A DNA stretch of 64,000 nt from Cupriavidus taiwanensis (GTDB lineage: Bacteria > Pseudomonadota > Gammaproteobacteria > Burkholderiales > Burkholderiaceae): NCBI RefSeq assembly GCF_900250075.1, contig NZ_LT977072.1, forward strand, positions 173,164 through 237,163, written 5' to 3'. Positions 1 to 8,880 of this stretch are shown piece by piece. Numbering within the stretch: position 1 is the first letter of the stretch; each line of letters starts with the position of its first letter. A program made the position numbers and the translations under genes. The notes under the pieces were generated by a model. It made no database searches. It was not told the DNA's origin and saw nothing but the letters and a program-made list of their open reading frames with translations.

Positions 1-1018
1 CCGGCAGCGCAGCAATCACGCCGCCAAAGCCGTATTCCGAAGCCGTATTCATCGCCGCCAGCAGCGCGCCACCGACGGCAGTCTTGGTACCCTCAGCGAA
101 GCGCTCGCGCACTGCGGCGAAAGCTGTCAGCAGAACGAGGCCAATGCCCAGCAGTAGGGCCCCTTCCACGGCCCAGATGGCGGTCACGGATGCGGTCGGA
201 ATGGTGACCGGCTTGGCCAGCCCCGGCAATGCCAAGCTGCTTTGCGTGCCATACCAAAGGGGGATCATCCGGGTTAGCGCAAAGTTGGACACACCGACCA
301 GTACAAGCGGCGCAATTGCCAGCAGAGGATTTGGCAGGTGTGCCGTATACACTGGTTCCGGTTCGTTCAGGAGCGAGGTGCCATAGCCTTCGCCGCGCTT
401 TAGTGCATCACGCCGCCTCCATTCAAGGTAACCCAGGCCAACGATAAGGATGAACAGCGAGCCGACCACTCCAAGTACTGGGGCGGCCCATGCAGTGGTC
501 TTGAAGAACGTGGTAGGTATGATGTTTTGGATCTGCGGCGTCCCAGGCAGCGAATCCATGGTGAATGAGAAGGCGCCAAGCGCGATGGCACCGGGCATCA
601 GGCGTTTAGGGATGTTGCTCTGACGGTAAAGCTCTGCCGCGAAAGGATAGACGGCAAACACCACCACGAAGAGCGAGACTCCGCCATAGGTCAGCAAGGC
701 ACATACCGCCACGATCACGGCGTTGGCGCGCGAGCTACCGATATACCGGATCGCGGCGGCGACGATGGAGCGCGAGTAGCCGGACAGCTCGATCACCTTG
801 CCAAACACCGCGCCAAGCAGGAAAACCGGGAAATACAGCTTCACGAAGCCGACCATCTTCTCCATGAAGATGCCCGTAAACGCAGGGGCGACAGCAGAGG
901 GATCCGTAAAGGCCACGGCGCCGAGTGCGGCCATGGGAGCAAACAAGATCACGCTGTAGCCGCGATAGGCGGCTAGCATCAGGAACGCAAGGGCTGCAAC
1001 GACAACAACAAATGACAT
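1..1018 (-). CDS. GntP-family permease, 3' end outside the window
   Basis: Reading leftward from an ATG at 1018 there is one open frame to the window edge (about 339 residues), so the carboxyl end is missing. The protein is strongly hydrophobic with repeated membrane segments, starting MSFVVVVAALAFLMLAA, and carries the conserved polar segment FSFTMDSLPGTPQIQN typical of the GntP (gluconate/hydroxybutyrate/citrate:H+ symporter) family in the inner membrane. The divergently placed sigma-54 activator and the sigma-54 promoter at 1132-1147 suggest inducible uptake of an organic acid. In related bacteria such a pair can serve 3-hydroxybutyrate uptake, but the substrate cannot be read from the sequence. 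Confidence 0.88.
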   Translation of the reverse strand, partial: MSFVVVVAALAFLMLAAYRGYSVILFAPMAALGAVAFTDPSAVAPAFTGIFMEKMVGFVKLYFPVFLLGAVFGKVIELSGYSRSIVAAAIRYIGSSRANAVIVAVCALLTYGGVSLFVVVFAVYPFAAELYRQSNIPKRLMPGAIALGAFSFTMDSLPGTPQIQNIIPTTFFKTTAWAAPVLGVVGSLFILIVGLGYLEWRRRDALKRGEGYGTSLLNEPEPVYTAHLPNPLLAIAPLVLVGVSNFALTRMIPLWYGTQSSLALPGLAKPVTIPTASVTAIWAVEGALLLGIGLVLLTAFAAVRERFAEGTKTAVGGALLAAMNTASEYGFGGVIAALP

Positions 1019-1131
1019 GAAGTCTCCGCAAGTATTTTTTTGAGCTTCACGTGTGGCGGGCAGGGTCGGCTGATCGCGCAAAACACGTACCCTCTTTGCG
1101 GCAGGGCCGCACTGCGAGGGCCCAGGATCAT

Positions 1132-1147
1132 TGCACCGATCGTGCCA
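1132..1147 (-). promoter_or_regulatory. Candidate sigma-54 (-24/-12) promoter for the GntP permease
   Basis: On the minus strand the site reads TGGCACG-ATCG-GTGCA. The -24 element matches the sigma-54 consensus exactly, the GG-to-GC spacing is right, and the -12 element has one mismatch (GTGC for TTGC). It lies about 115 bases upstream of the permease start, opposite a gene for a sigma-54 activator. Confidence 0.6.
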
Positions 1148-1177
1148 AGCATTTGTGTGATTTATGATGCTCAAATT

Positions 1178-1224
1178 GTCGCGAATCTTTCCTAAAATTC
1201 TCGAACTGTGGAAAATTCGCCGAA
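1178..1224. promoter_or_regulatory. Possible activator-binding inverted repeats
   Basis: The divergent region holds CGCGAAT, ATTCTCG and ATTCGCC, arranged as CGCGAAT-N11-ATTCTCG followed by a third half-site. Position and symmetry suit an upstream activating sequence for the neighbouring enhancer-binding protein. This is inference from pattern only. Confidence 0.35.
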
Positions 1225-1270
1225 AACTGGTCCACTATGAGAGAATCCGTCTCCATACGGAGACATCGAA

Positions 1271-2785
1271 ATGAGCACTCTGCGCGAAGCCAACGACAGC
1301 AGCATGCTTGGCAATTTCGATTCCGTCGCCCGGCGCGCGATGGAATCATTGTTCCGAACCTTCGAGAACTTTAGCGAGGGGACGATCGTGGTCGATGCGC
1401 ACGCCCGCGTGGTATGGATCAATAAGCGGTATGCAGCTCGATTCGGCTTCGAGGATCCGCGGGAGGCTATCGGTCTCGAGTGTGAGCGAGTTATCCCCAA
1501 CAGCCTGATGCGTCAAGTGGTCGAGACTGGCAAGCCAATCCTGCTCGATATCCTAGAGACCCGGGACGAACCGATGATCGTGATGCGCCTGCCAATCAAG
1601 GACAACGATGGCAACACCGTTGGCGCGGTAGGCTTTGCGCTCTTCGACGAACTCAAGTCACTCACCCCGCTGTTCACGCATTACACCCGAGTCAGGGAGG
1701 AACTGGTAGCTACGCGCCGTACGTTGGAACAGACGCGGCGGGCCAAGTACACCTTTACCAGCTTCGTCGGCAACTGCCCCGCCACGCTGGAAATAAAACG
1801 CCTGGCGCGCCGTGCCGCACAGGCCGATGCTCCGGTACTGCTCCTGGGCGAGACCGGCACCGGCAAGGAACTGCTGGCGCATGCCATCCACGCATCATCG
1901 GCGCGCGCGGGGCGGTCGTTGGTCACTCTCAATATGGCGGCCATTCCCGAGACATTGCTGGAAGTCGAATTCTTCGGGGCTGCGCCTGGCGCGTACACTG
2001 GCGCTGAGCGCAAGGGACGTGTGGGCAAGTTCGAACTCGCCGACGGGGGCACACTGTTCCTGGACGAGATCGGCGATATGCCGCTGATGCTGCAAGGTAA
2101 GCTATTGCGGGTTCTTCAGGAGAAGGAGTTCGAGCCCATCGGCTCGAACCGGATCATCCGCGCCAATGTGCGCATCATCGCCGCCACCTCGGCCGACCTG
2201 CCGGCGTTGATAGAAGCGGGCAAGTTCCGTGCGGACCTATACTACCGACTCAATGTCCTGCCGATATGTCTGACGCCACTGCGCCAGCGCCAAGCCGACC
2301 TATTGCCGCTCACCTATGCCATTCTGGAAGAAATCTGCACCCGGGCCGAGCGGGACGCTCCTGTCCTAACTCAAGCCGCGCTGAAACTTCTTACCGAATA
2401 CGCTTGGCCCGGCAACGTGCGCCAGTTGCGCAACGTCCTTGAGCGGCTAGTGATGATGCATGATACAGGCGAGGTAGATGACAGCATGCTGGCATCTCTG
2501 CTCGGTGTGCGAAGCGTCCCTGGACCGGCGTCAATGCCGGCCCAAGCCACGCTTCCCGCGGTACCCACGCAGCCACTATCGCAGCTTGGCTACGCCGATG
2601 CCACAGCGCAGTTCGAAGCCGCCTACCTACTCCAAGCGCTGGCGGCCAGTTCGGGTCATGTGGGCCGGGCCGCCGCGAACATCGGCATTAGCCGCGCCGC
2701 CTTTTACAAAAAGCTGGTCGAACACAGGAACGCAAGCCGCTTGCCAACGCCACCCCAATCGGATCTATGGAGTTCGAATGGTTGA
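1271..2785 (+). CDS. Sigma-54-dependent Fis-family transcriptional activator with PAS domain
   Basis: 504 residues. An N-terminal PAS-like sensor (about residues 25-125) is followed by an AAA+ domain with Walker A GETGTGKE (near 195), the sigma-54 contact loop GAYTGA (usual form GAFTGA) and Walker B GGTLFLDEIGD. A C-terminal Fis-type helix-turn-helix includes GRAAANIGISRAAFYKKL. It should remodel sigma-54 RNA polymerase at the promoter facing it and so control the GntP permease; a small molecule sensed by the PAS domain is the likely cue. It is divergent from the permease and alone on its strand. The Phe-to-Tyr change in the loop is conservative. Family assignment is firm, target is inferred. 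Confidence 0.93.
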   Translation: MSTLREANDSSMLGNFDSVARRAMESLFRTFENFSEGTIVVDAHARVVWINKRYAARFGFEDPREAIGLECERVIPNSLMRQVVETGKPILLDILETRDEPMIVMRLPIKDNDGNTVGAVGFALFDELKSLTPLFTHYTRVREELVATRRTLEQTRRAKYTFTSFVGNCPATLEIKRLARRAAQADAPVLLLGETGTGKELLAHAIHASSARAGRSLVTLNMAAIPETLLEVEFFGAAPGAYTGAERKGRVGKFELADGGTLFLDEIGDMPLMLQGKLLRVLQEKEFEPIGSNRIIRANVRIIAATSADLPALIEAGKFRADLYYRLNVLPICLTPLRQRQADLLPLTYAILEEICTRAERDAPVLTQAALKLLTEYAWPGNVRQLRNVLERLVMMHDTGEVDDSMLASLLGVRSVPGPASMPAQATLPAVPTQPLSQLGYADATAQFEAAYLLQALAASSGHVGRAAANIGISRAAFYKKLVEHRNASRLPTPPQSDLWSSNG

Positions 2786-2796
2786 GCCAGCTTGAA

Positions 2797-3085
2797 TTAG
2801 CGGCTAAGCAGGCGCCAATACATCTCACGACAATTTTCGTTGGTCTTTACCAGTTGCTGGATCTTCGAGACCTCCTCGAGAATGAACGCGCCAAGGATTT
2901 CGGGAGTGCTCTTTTTCAGGCTGAAGCCTTTGTCCGATAAACGGGCGAGAGCGCGGAATCGGCGAGCACCGCTGCCACCTCCGCATTCACCCAGTCGAGG
3001 TTGGACGACGTAGTGCTCGCCGACGCGAGCAGGGCAAATCCACCAATAGCAACTGAAAATTCTGCAGCCCCGACTTGGCCAAGGT
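2797..3085 (-). pseudogene. Relic of a Bug-family (TctC-type) solute-binding protein, 3' end
   Basis: Two minus-strand frames must be joined to recover a Bug-like tail: LDWVNAEVAAVLADSAL in one frame, then KGFSLKKSTPEILGAFI in another, ending at a stop at 2797. The pattern (LNAEV..ALADP, then G..P..GTPEE...) is that of periplasmic tripartite tricarboxylate transporter binding proteins, very abundant in Burkholderiaceae. The 5' part is lost at the IS3 relic. At least one frameshift is present, so it is not functional. Confidence 0.5.
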
Positions 3086-3109
3086 TGGTAGTTGAGTCTT
3101 GAGTCTGGA

Positions 3110-4085
3110 TTTGCACCCCGGACACGGTCACACCCGTAGGTTGATAAGGCCATCGCACGCCTGAACTCGCGCGGGGGAGCGGTAATTCAGGGCGCTATGG
3201 GGGTACTGCTCGTTGTAGTGCTCAAAGGCGATGACCCGATTGCGAATTCGCAGTCTCGGCATCAGGCTTGGACATGAAGATGAAATAGTCGCGATTCTTC
3301 ATGGTCTTCACAAAGCTCTCGGCCATCCCGTTGCTCTGTGTGCTGCAAACAGGTGTGGTCAGTGGTTTCAGGCCAATTTCCGACGCAAACGCCTTGGTCT
3401 TGTCCGCCGTGTAGCCCGACCCATTATCGGTCAGCCATTCAATGTCCGTCGGCGTCTTCAGCGCGTTTCCAAAGCGATTCTCGACGGCGGCCAACATCAA
3501 GTCGCGGAACGCGTCGCCACTATGCCCTCCAATGGTCGCCGCCCAAGTCATCGCCTCGCGGTCGCAGCAGTCCATGGCGAACGTCGCGCGCAGCGACTCG
3601 CCATTGTCGCAGCGGAACTCAAAGCCGTCAGAGCGTCACCGCTGGTTCGTCCTTTGCTACCGCGACTTTACCCTCATGCCTGCCTGGTTGCGTGGCGGTT
3701 GCAGCAGGCGGCCATGCACTCGCATGACCCGATAGACCCGCTTCGCGTTTTCGGGAGGCGCGCTACGATGCTCTCTGTCCAACAGGCGCTGTAGTAGTTC
3801 ACGGACTTGCTTGAGCGCGTCGCTCAGCTCCGATGCCGGCACGACTTCTTCACCGACGCTGACCTCCGATAGGCTGCCGTCCTGGTCCCCTTGCGCCTAT
3901 GAAAGAACTGATTCGGGAAAGAGCTGATTCGGATTGACACCATGCTCGCGCGCCACCATCGACACGGTCCCACCCGCCTCGCAGCTCTCGCACACCATCA
4001 CGAGCTTCTCGTCCGGCGACCACCACCGCCGGCGGCGCTCTGACCCCGTCAACAGGCATCCGGCACGCTCGCCGCCGCAACGCCG
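3110..4085 (-). pseudogene. Degenerate IS3-family element (orfA and orfB remains)
   Basis: The minus strand encodes an IS3 OrfB integrase core: [44 protein letters not shown] and, in another frame near 3200, [14 protein letters not shown]. OrfA remains near 3900-4060 include RWWSPDEKLVMVCESCEAGG and REHGVNPNQLF, cut by a stop just after a short tandem repeat (GATTCGGGAAAGAGCTGATTCGG, 3911-3933). Both frames are shifted and interrupted. The sequence matches the IS2-like branch of IS3 in style. Exact ends were not determined. Confidence 0.75.
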
Positions 4086-4149
4086 CACACCACCAGTAGC
4101 GGGGACAGGCAGAGCCCCATTTTTCCTGTCGGCGACATCTGCTTGGCCG

Positions 4150-4860
4150 TCACGGCAAATCGGATGTTTCTCCGGAGCAGCCCGGAGGCTGGTTGACATG
4201 AAGGCTAAGAATCGTGCGATCACGTACTGCTCGCTCAAGAAGAGCGAGTTGGAGCTGCGCCCGAGTTCCAGATGAACAGTATGGAAAAGAGATAATACAT
4301 GCAAAACCACAACAGGAACGCGTTGAGCGTCGACGCGATCGGCAGCCCGCCAACAGGAACACCGCCGGCGGCGTGATGAAGAAGACAAGCTTTTGCCAGC
4401 CATCGAAGAAGAACAGCGTCGATGCCAGATAGTTCAAGCGCGGGTAGCCAAGCTTGTGCATACGGATTGCGGTGTGGACTTCCTCGGTCGGGTTTCCGTG
4501 GCAAAAGCTTTCGATCGGCGCGACTGCCGAGCAGCGTATCACTGCGCAATTGCCGTAGAAAATGCGGCGTTCAGCGCGTCCTTGCCGCGCTGGATTATCT
4601 TGAAGAACTCTCGCACCGGCATCTTTCCCAAACGATGATTGAATGAATCGATGTTGAAAAAACTCGTGAGGCGTTTGCATGAACGCGACACGCTCGTTTT
4701 GAAAATAGCCGATCGCTTTTAATCAGGAAATCCTTGCGCGAAGCGTGGTCGGCGTCAAACATAGCAATGAGTTCGCCGGTGCTGTGTTGCAGCGCGCCAT
4801 TTGAGATTGCCGGACCACAGATCCGAAATACGTCGCGCAACGTTCTTGCTCGTGCGGAAA
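4150..4860 (-). pseudogene. Relic of a cellulose synthase catalytic subunit (BcsA-type GT2)
   Basis: Minus-strand fragments in several frames line up in BcsA order: ALQHSTGELIAMFDADHASR (GT2 metal-binding DxD region), FYGNCAVIRCSA, EEVHTAIRMHKLGYPRLNYL (TED region) and DGWQKLVFFITPPAVFLLAG (membrane segment). Frames break repeatedly and the N-terminal and PilZ ends are absent, so it is dead. It points to an ancestral cellulose or related beta-glucan synthesis locus. Placement next to an intact secreted endoglucanase may or may not be meaningful. Confidence 0.65.
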
Positions 4861-5099
4861 CTGGCGTCGAATTCGGGCCGCACAGCCTGCTGCGAACACA
4901 ACTGACATACTCACCCGGTCAGTTGGACATTGCTGACGGTGTTTTGAACACCATCCCTGGCCGGGTATAAGAAAATCCTTATGCGAAATTCGGAAAAATC
5001 CGATAACATTTTCCGCGGGGTGGGATTAGTATCCCTATTGGGATTAGTCAGGCCCCCGTGAGTTGATGTATGTCTCCCCCAACAATGCGTCCTTTATAG

Positions 5100-5128
5100 C
5101 GCCCGACTTCCCCGTCGGGCGTTTTTTT
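5100..5128 (+). terminator. Rho-independent terminator without an obvious upstream gene
   Basis: CGCCCGAC-TTCCCC-GTCGGGCG followed by a run of T: a near-perfect stem of 8 pairs with the T tract on the plus strand. No plus-strand coding region lies upstream, so it may end a small RNA. The preceding stretch (about 5020-5100) has a short hairpin GGGAT-TAGT-ATCCC and a repeated GGGATTAGT. Confidence 0.75.
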
Positions 5129-5331
5129 AACGTCTGTGTGCGAGTGTATGACGCCGCATTAGATGGCATCACGGACACGCTAGTGCCAACTCCGCTAATG
5201 GAGAATCAGACACGAAACCGTTAAACAGTCGCATGTCCGCGTCAGCGAACTCACACGAGATCAGCCCATCTTCCCAAAACTCGAACGCCTTACGGATTCC
5301 AAATTTTTTCACCGACAGGAATTAAGAAGAT

Positions 5332-6114
5332 ATGCCAAAATTTCTGACCATATTGGGACGCCTTACCTCCCTGATGCTGATGCTCGGATCCACCGTCGCG
5401 CAGGCTGCAACATGGTCTGCAGGTTCGCCTTCAACTTCATCCTGCTATGAGCCTACTCTTTTCGCGCGTTGGAACTACGAGGGGTATACTTTAAACAATG
5501 ACGTATGGGGGCCTTGCAGCGTTCCTCCAGTCGCAGTTGGTCCGCAGTCCATCTGGGCTAATTCAAATTCCGACTGGGGTGTCACATCAGACCAGCCGAA
5601 CACGAACGGCATAAAGTCCTATCCGCACGTCGAATACTTTGTCAACAAGCCTGTCAGCTCGCTGAGGAAGCTTACTGCCACTATCTCAGCTACCACGCCT
5701 GTTGTTGGTGCATGGGAATCCACGTTGGATATCTGGGCCGACGCAAAACAGCACGAGATCATGGTCTGGCTGAACTACACGGGCACCTCAAATGGATGCG
5801 GTAATGTGAAGCCGATCTCATATAACTGGACTTCTGAAGGTTGCGCGATTCCACTCTACAGCAACGTTCCGCTGTCCGGTAGCACCTGGAATGTCTATGT
5901 TGGTAGCAACGGCAAGAACCACGTCTATTCTTTCTTACGCACAGCGAAGACCAACCACACTACGATCGACGTGCTGGAGATCATGAATTACTTAAAGTCG
6001 CTGAACTATTTTCATGACGTGGTTGTCGGCGAGATCCAGTACGGTTTTGAGATTACATCATCGGTCGGTGGGCTGAGCTTCGTGTCTAAGGACTTCGCCG
6101 TCACCGCTGAGTAA
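5332..6114 (+). CDS. Secreted endo-beta-1,4-glucanase, glycoside hydrolase family 12
   Basis: 260 residues with a clean Sec signal peptide (cleavage near AQA-ATW, residues 25-27). The mature part has the GH12 jelly-roll landmarks in order: NGIKSYPHVEY, then HEIMVWLNY with the probable nucleophile Glu142, TWNVYVGSNG, IDVLEIMNYL and QYGFEIT with the probable acid/base Glu240. GH12 enzymes cut cellulose or xyloglucan outside the cell. Length matches single-domain family members and no binding module is present. An AAGAAG stretch sits upstream of the ATG. Intact, and together with the pectin lyase at 28.6 kb it suggests contact with plant material. Confidence 0.9.
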   Translation: MPKFLTILGRLTSLMLMLGSTVAQAATWSAGSPSTSSCYEPTLFARWNYEGYTLNNDVWGPCSVPPVAVGPQSIWANSNSDWGVTSDQPNTNGIKSYPHVEYFVNKPVSSLRKLTATISATTPVVGAWESTLDIWADAKQHEIMVWLNYTGTSNGCGNVKPISYNWTSEGCAIPLYSNVPLSGSTWNVYVGSNGKNHVYSFLRTAKTNHTTIDVLEIMNYLKSLNYFHDVVVGEIQYGFEITSSVGGLSFVSKDFAVTAE

Positions 6115-6142
6115 TTCTGGGGCCGCCTCAAATCTGAAGTGT

Positions 6143-6168
6143 AACACCTTGCCATTTGGTAAGGTGTT
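6143..6168 (+). terminator. Inverted repeat after the endoglucanase, possible terminator
   Basis: AACACCTT-N10-AAGGTGTT starts 29 bases after the endoglucanase stop. The 8-base stem is perfect but no T run follows, so function as a terminator is only likely from position. Confidence 0.4.
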
Positions 6169-6544
6169 GTGAATGCCGAAGAAGAAGTACCGGCAACTGC
6201 GGTCCGCCCATGTTCATCCCAGCACGCCGGCACAAACATTTTGTGTCGAACGCAAAACATCACCAATTAATGATTGGTGTTCACGCCGAGCTTGTGCATG
6301 GCAGAGATTTTTGCGCGCTGATGGTTTTGATACAACGTTTCAGCGCCTCAGCCGTGTCAATATTGATTCGCGGCCGGGCGGCCGCCGGTGCACGCACAAT
6401 GCAGACAGCATTCGTCCATGTCGGCCCGTGACACAACTTGGCACCACGCAGTTGTTCGACAACCTATGCTACGGCGAAGCCGTCGTCATAGTCCCTCACC
6501 CCACACTCTGGGTAGCACCGTGGTGATCCCAGCGCATGGCTGGA
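6169..6544. other. No recognisable gene
   Basis: Open frames here (for example one starting MPKKKYRQLR at 6173) show no family signature. Possibly insertion-element debris. Confidence 0.4.
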
Positions 6545-7474
6545 TTATTCCGTAGGATAGTTACTAGAGTTCCGCAACGAAACTGGTGACGTAAAATACT
6601 CGTATTTACCCGTCAAAATACTCTGTGTGAATTGGAGCCCGTGTTTCCCAAAAATCCACTCTTCAACCACATAGTTACCCGTCATTTCCGTAGGAGACAT
6701 CATGTTCCACCCTGGCATTTCAATCCGATTGACGTGTCTCGGACGAACACCCATCGACTTGACTGTGGTAGCGTCGGTTCCAAGAGGTATACTGTCGAAC
6801 AAAATTAATGGAAGACTGTCGTTGTTCGAAAGATCGACCTTCCTCAATCCGAGCCGCTCGACCGAGTTTGTTTTTCTTGAGAGAAACTTCTCAACGGCAT
6901 GCACATGCGTCGGAATACCCGGATGGGAATCCCACTTCGCGTAGAAGTCGGAACGAAGAATCTGCCAGTCCGAATATTGCGAGTCGAGATCGCCTCGGTC
7001 AAACGAATTGGCATGTCGACACTCGTGCGGAACTGGATAGCGAGGAATTCCAATAAACGATGTGAGGTTGTGAAATCCGCCCGGCTTAGTCCGTTGCTTC
7101 ATTTCCCGGAGCAAGGGAATCCACACGTCTTTCGTCACGAAATGTAGCGATGAGTGCGCCAAAGCTAGGTCATAATCTTCATCCGGTACGAAATCCTCGA
7201 TTCGTCCCTCGATCACATCGATGTTCAACGAATAACGGTCAGCAATAGAACGAAGTTTCTTGACGGCGCTCGAGGAAAGTTCCAAGGCAGTCACCTTGTG
7301 TCCCCTGAGCGCAAGAAAGAGCGCATTTCTGCCTTCACCACATCCCACGTCTAAAACAGTCGAGTTTCGTGGTAGAAACTCTTCAATTTCAAATACCTCA
7401 ACGCTCGGCCCGCCCATCGTCCACACTTTCGCGTCCGAATAACCTTTTTCCCAAAATCGCTCACTGTTCGTCAT
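6545..7474 (-). CDS. SAM-dependent methyltransferase partner of the radical SAM enzyme
   Basis: 309 residues. Residues 1-200 form a class I methyltransferase of the TehB-like type: motif I LDVGCGEGRN (41-50), acidic end of strand beta-2 ALELS, then LALAHSSLHFV. The last about 110 residues form an extra domain I do not recognise, containing PRHVNRIEMPGWNM. The start overlaps the stop of the upstream radical SAM gene by four bases (ATGA), so the two are translationally coupled and probably work on the same molecule. The pair resembles the HemN-like radical SAM plus methyltransferase pairs known from natural-product pathways such as CC-1065 (C10P/C10Q). Substrate unknown. Confidence 0.85.
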   Translation of the reverse strand: MTNSERFWEKGYSDAKVWTMGGPSVEVFEIEEFLPRNSTVLDVGCGEGRNALFLALRGHKVTALELSSSAVKKLRSIADRYSLNIDVIEGRIEDFVPDEDYDLALAHSSLHFVTKDVWIPLLREMKQRTKPGGFHNLTSFIGIPRYPVPHECRHANSFDRGDLDSQYSDWQILRSDFYAKWDSHPGIPTHVHAVEKFLSRKTNSVERLGLRKVDLSNNDSLPLILFDSIPLGTDATTVKSMGVRPRHVNRIEMPGWNMMSPTEMTGNYVVEEWIFGKHGLQFTQSILTGKYEYFTSPVSLRNSSNYPTE

Positions 7475-8880
7475 CGTGGGACATACCTTTCTTCCAAGGT
7501 CTTCACATGGTTCGAGAAAAGATGGTGCGCGACCAAATTACTGTATTTGTATCCTTTCTTGGTCAATCGAATCCTTTCATTGGACGGTGGCTCGATACAC
7601 CCCTCCGCCTCGAGTGCATCAATCACTTCCGGAAAATCAGAATACAGATTCCGGCCGAACTGTAATGAATAGTATGCCTTCGAGAGTTGGTTCAACGTAA
7701 GGTTGAGGATGAAATATCTCAAGCGCTCTTCGTAAGCATCAAGAACAATCCCGTATCTCACCATGCTATGTTCGGTGATTTCTAGGTTCAAATAATCTTC
7801 AATGGCCTTGCTGACCTCCTTGAGGTCGACTGCGTAGTCGAAGCTGTAGTGGCATTTTCCGTTGTAGCTTCTTGCGCCTGCTCCGATTCCGATTAGCGGA
7901 ACGCCGAGAAAGTCGGAAGTCTCTTGGGCATACGCGCTAGTATTCTCTGGCAGATGGGTAAACCTAGTGAAGGACTCTTGTCGGTACCCATTAATTTGCA
8001 TAAACTCCACATTACTATCGTAAATTGCATATTTGTCTTGGTCGTCGATGTATCGCTCTGGCTTCAATCGCTGTTGCTTATAAATGGCTGTGAGAGGTCG
8101 GCTAACTGCGGAATAAAGTGAGATAGTCGGTGGCCCTAATGAAACGATGTGGCGAAGGGAATTTGCCCAGCTTTCGTAGGTCTGACCTGAAAGGCCGTAG
8201 ATGAGATCCAGATTGAAATTTTCGAAAAACTTTTGGATATTTTCTATCGCAGAGATTGCTCTGGAAACCGGGTATGGACGACCACTGGCCTTCAGTTCAG
8301 CGGAATCCATGGTTTGGATGCCCATACTGATTCGGTTCACGCCTTGGCTTTTCAAGAAACCGAGAAGTTCCTCGGATATCGAGTCGGGCGAACCTTCGAC
8401 ACATAGCTCAGCGGAGGACGAAATATTTTTGAATCCATGTTGAATTGATGAAAAAATCTGCTCGAATTGTTTTTTCTTTAGAATAGTCGGTGTTCCGCCA
8501 CCAAAATACACGGAAACAACAGTCTTCCTTCCGGCGTACGTCGCATAAAATTCGATTTGATCACATATCTTATCAACATAATTTTGTATTACGCGCTCTG
8601 TATGTTGGGTCGTTAAAAATAACGCACAATAGGTACACCGATATCTGCAAAATGGTATATGGATATATATTGAAACTGGGCCGCGCTCACCGGAGCGCCA
8701 TATTTCCGCAATGCCGATATTATGTAGATCTTTATATGATCTTTTTGATGGGTAACTATATACATACGACTTTAAGTGATTGTTGCTTATAGAATGTCGA
8801 ATTAAATTCGCGAGTTGCCGCATGCTTTTCTCCAAGTAGAACTGCTGGACGGGAGAGAGTGCCCTACCGCCGTCGTCCAT
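7471..8880 (-). CDS. HemN-like radical SAM enzyme
   Basis: 469 residues from the ATG at 8880; a second ATG at 8823 has a much better ribosome site (GGAG six bases ahead) and may be the real start, giving 450 residues. The radical SAM core has the CxxxCxxC iron-sulfur motif CRYRCTYC (Cys78, 82, 85 in the longer form), the glycine-rich FGGGTP (near 126-131), GVNRISMGIQT and FNLDLIYGLSGQTYESW, followed by a HemW-type C-terminal domain with GIGAGARSYNG. This is the coproporphyrinogen oxidase/HemW/class C methylase group. It lacks heme-pathway neighbours, and the coupled methyltransferase favours a class C-like biosynthetic role. Codon use is AT-richer than neighbouring genes, suggesting transfer. 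Confidence 0.88.
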   Translation of the reverse strand: MDDGGRALSPVQQFYLEKSMRQLANLIRHSISNNHLKSYVYSYPSKRSYKDLHNIGIAEIWRSGERGPVSIYIHIPFCRYRCTYCALFLTTQHTERVIQNYVDKICDQIEFYATYAGRKTVVSVYFGGGTPTILKKKQFEQIFSSIQHGFKNISSSAELCVEGSPDSISEELLGFLKSQGVNRISMGIQTMDSAELKASGRPYPVSRAISAIENIQKFFENFNLDLIYGLSGQTYESWANSLRHIVSLGPPTISLYSAVSRPLTAIYKQQRLKPERYIDDQDKYAIYDSNVEFMQINGYRQESFTRFTHLPENTSAYAQETSDFLGVPLIGIGAGARSYNGKCHYSFDYAVDLKEVSKAIEDYLNLEITEHSMVRYGIVLDAYEERLRYFILNLTLNQLSKAYYSLQFGRNLYSDFPEVIDALEAEGCIEPPSNERIRLTKKGYKYSNLVAHHLFSNHVKTLEERYVPR

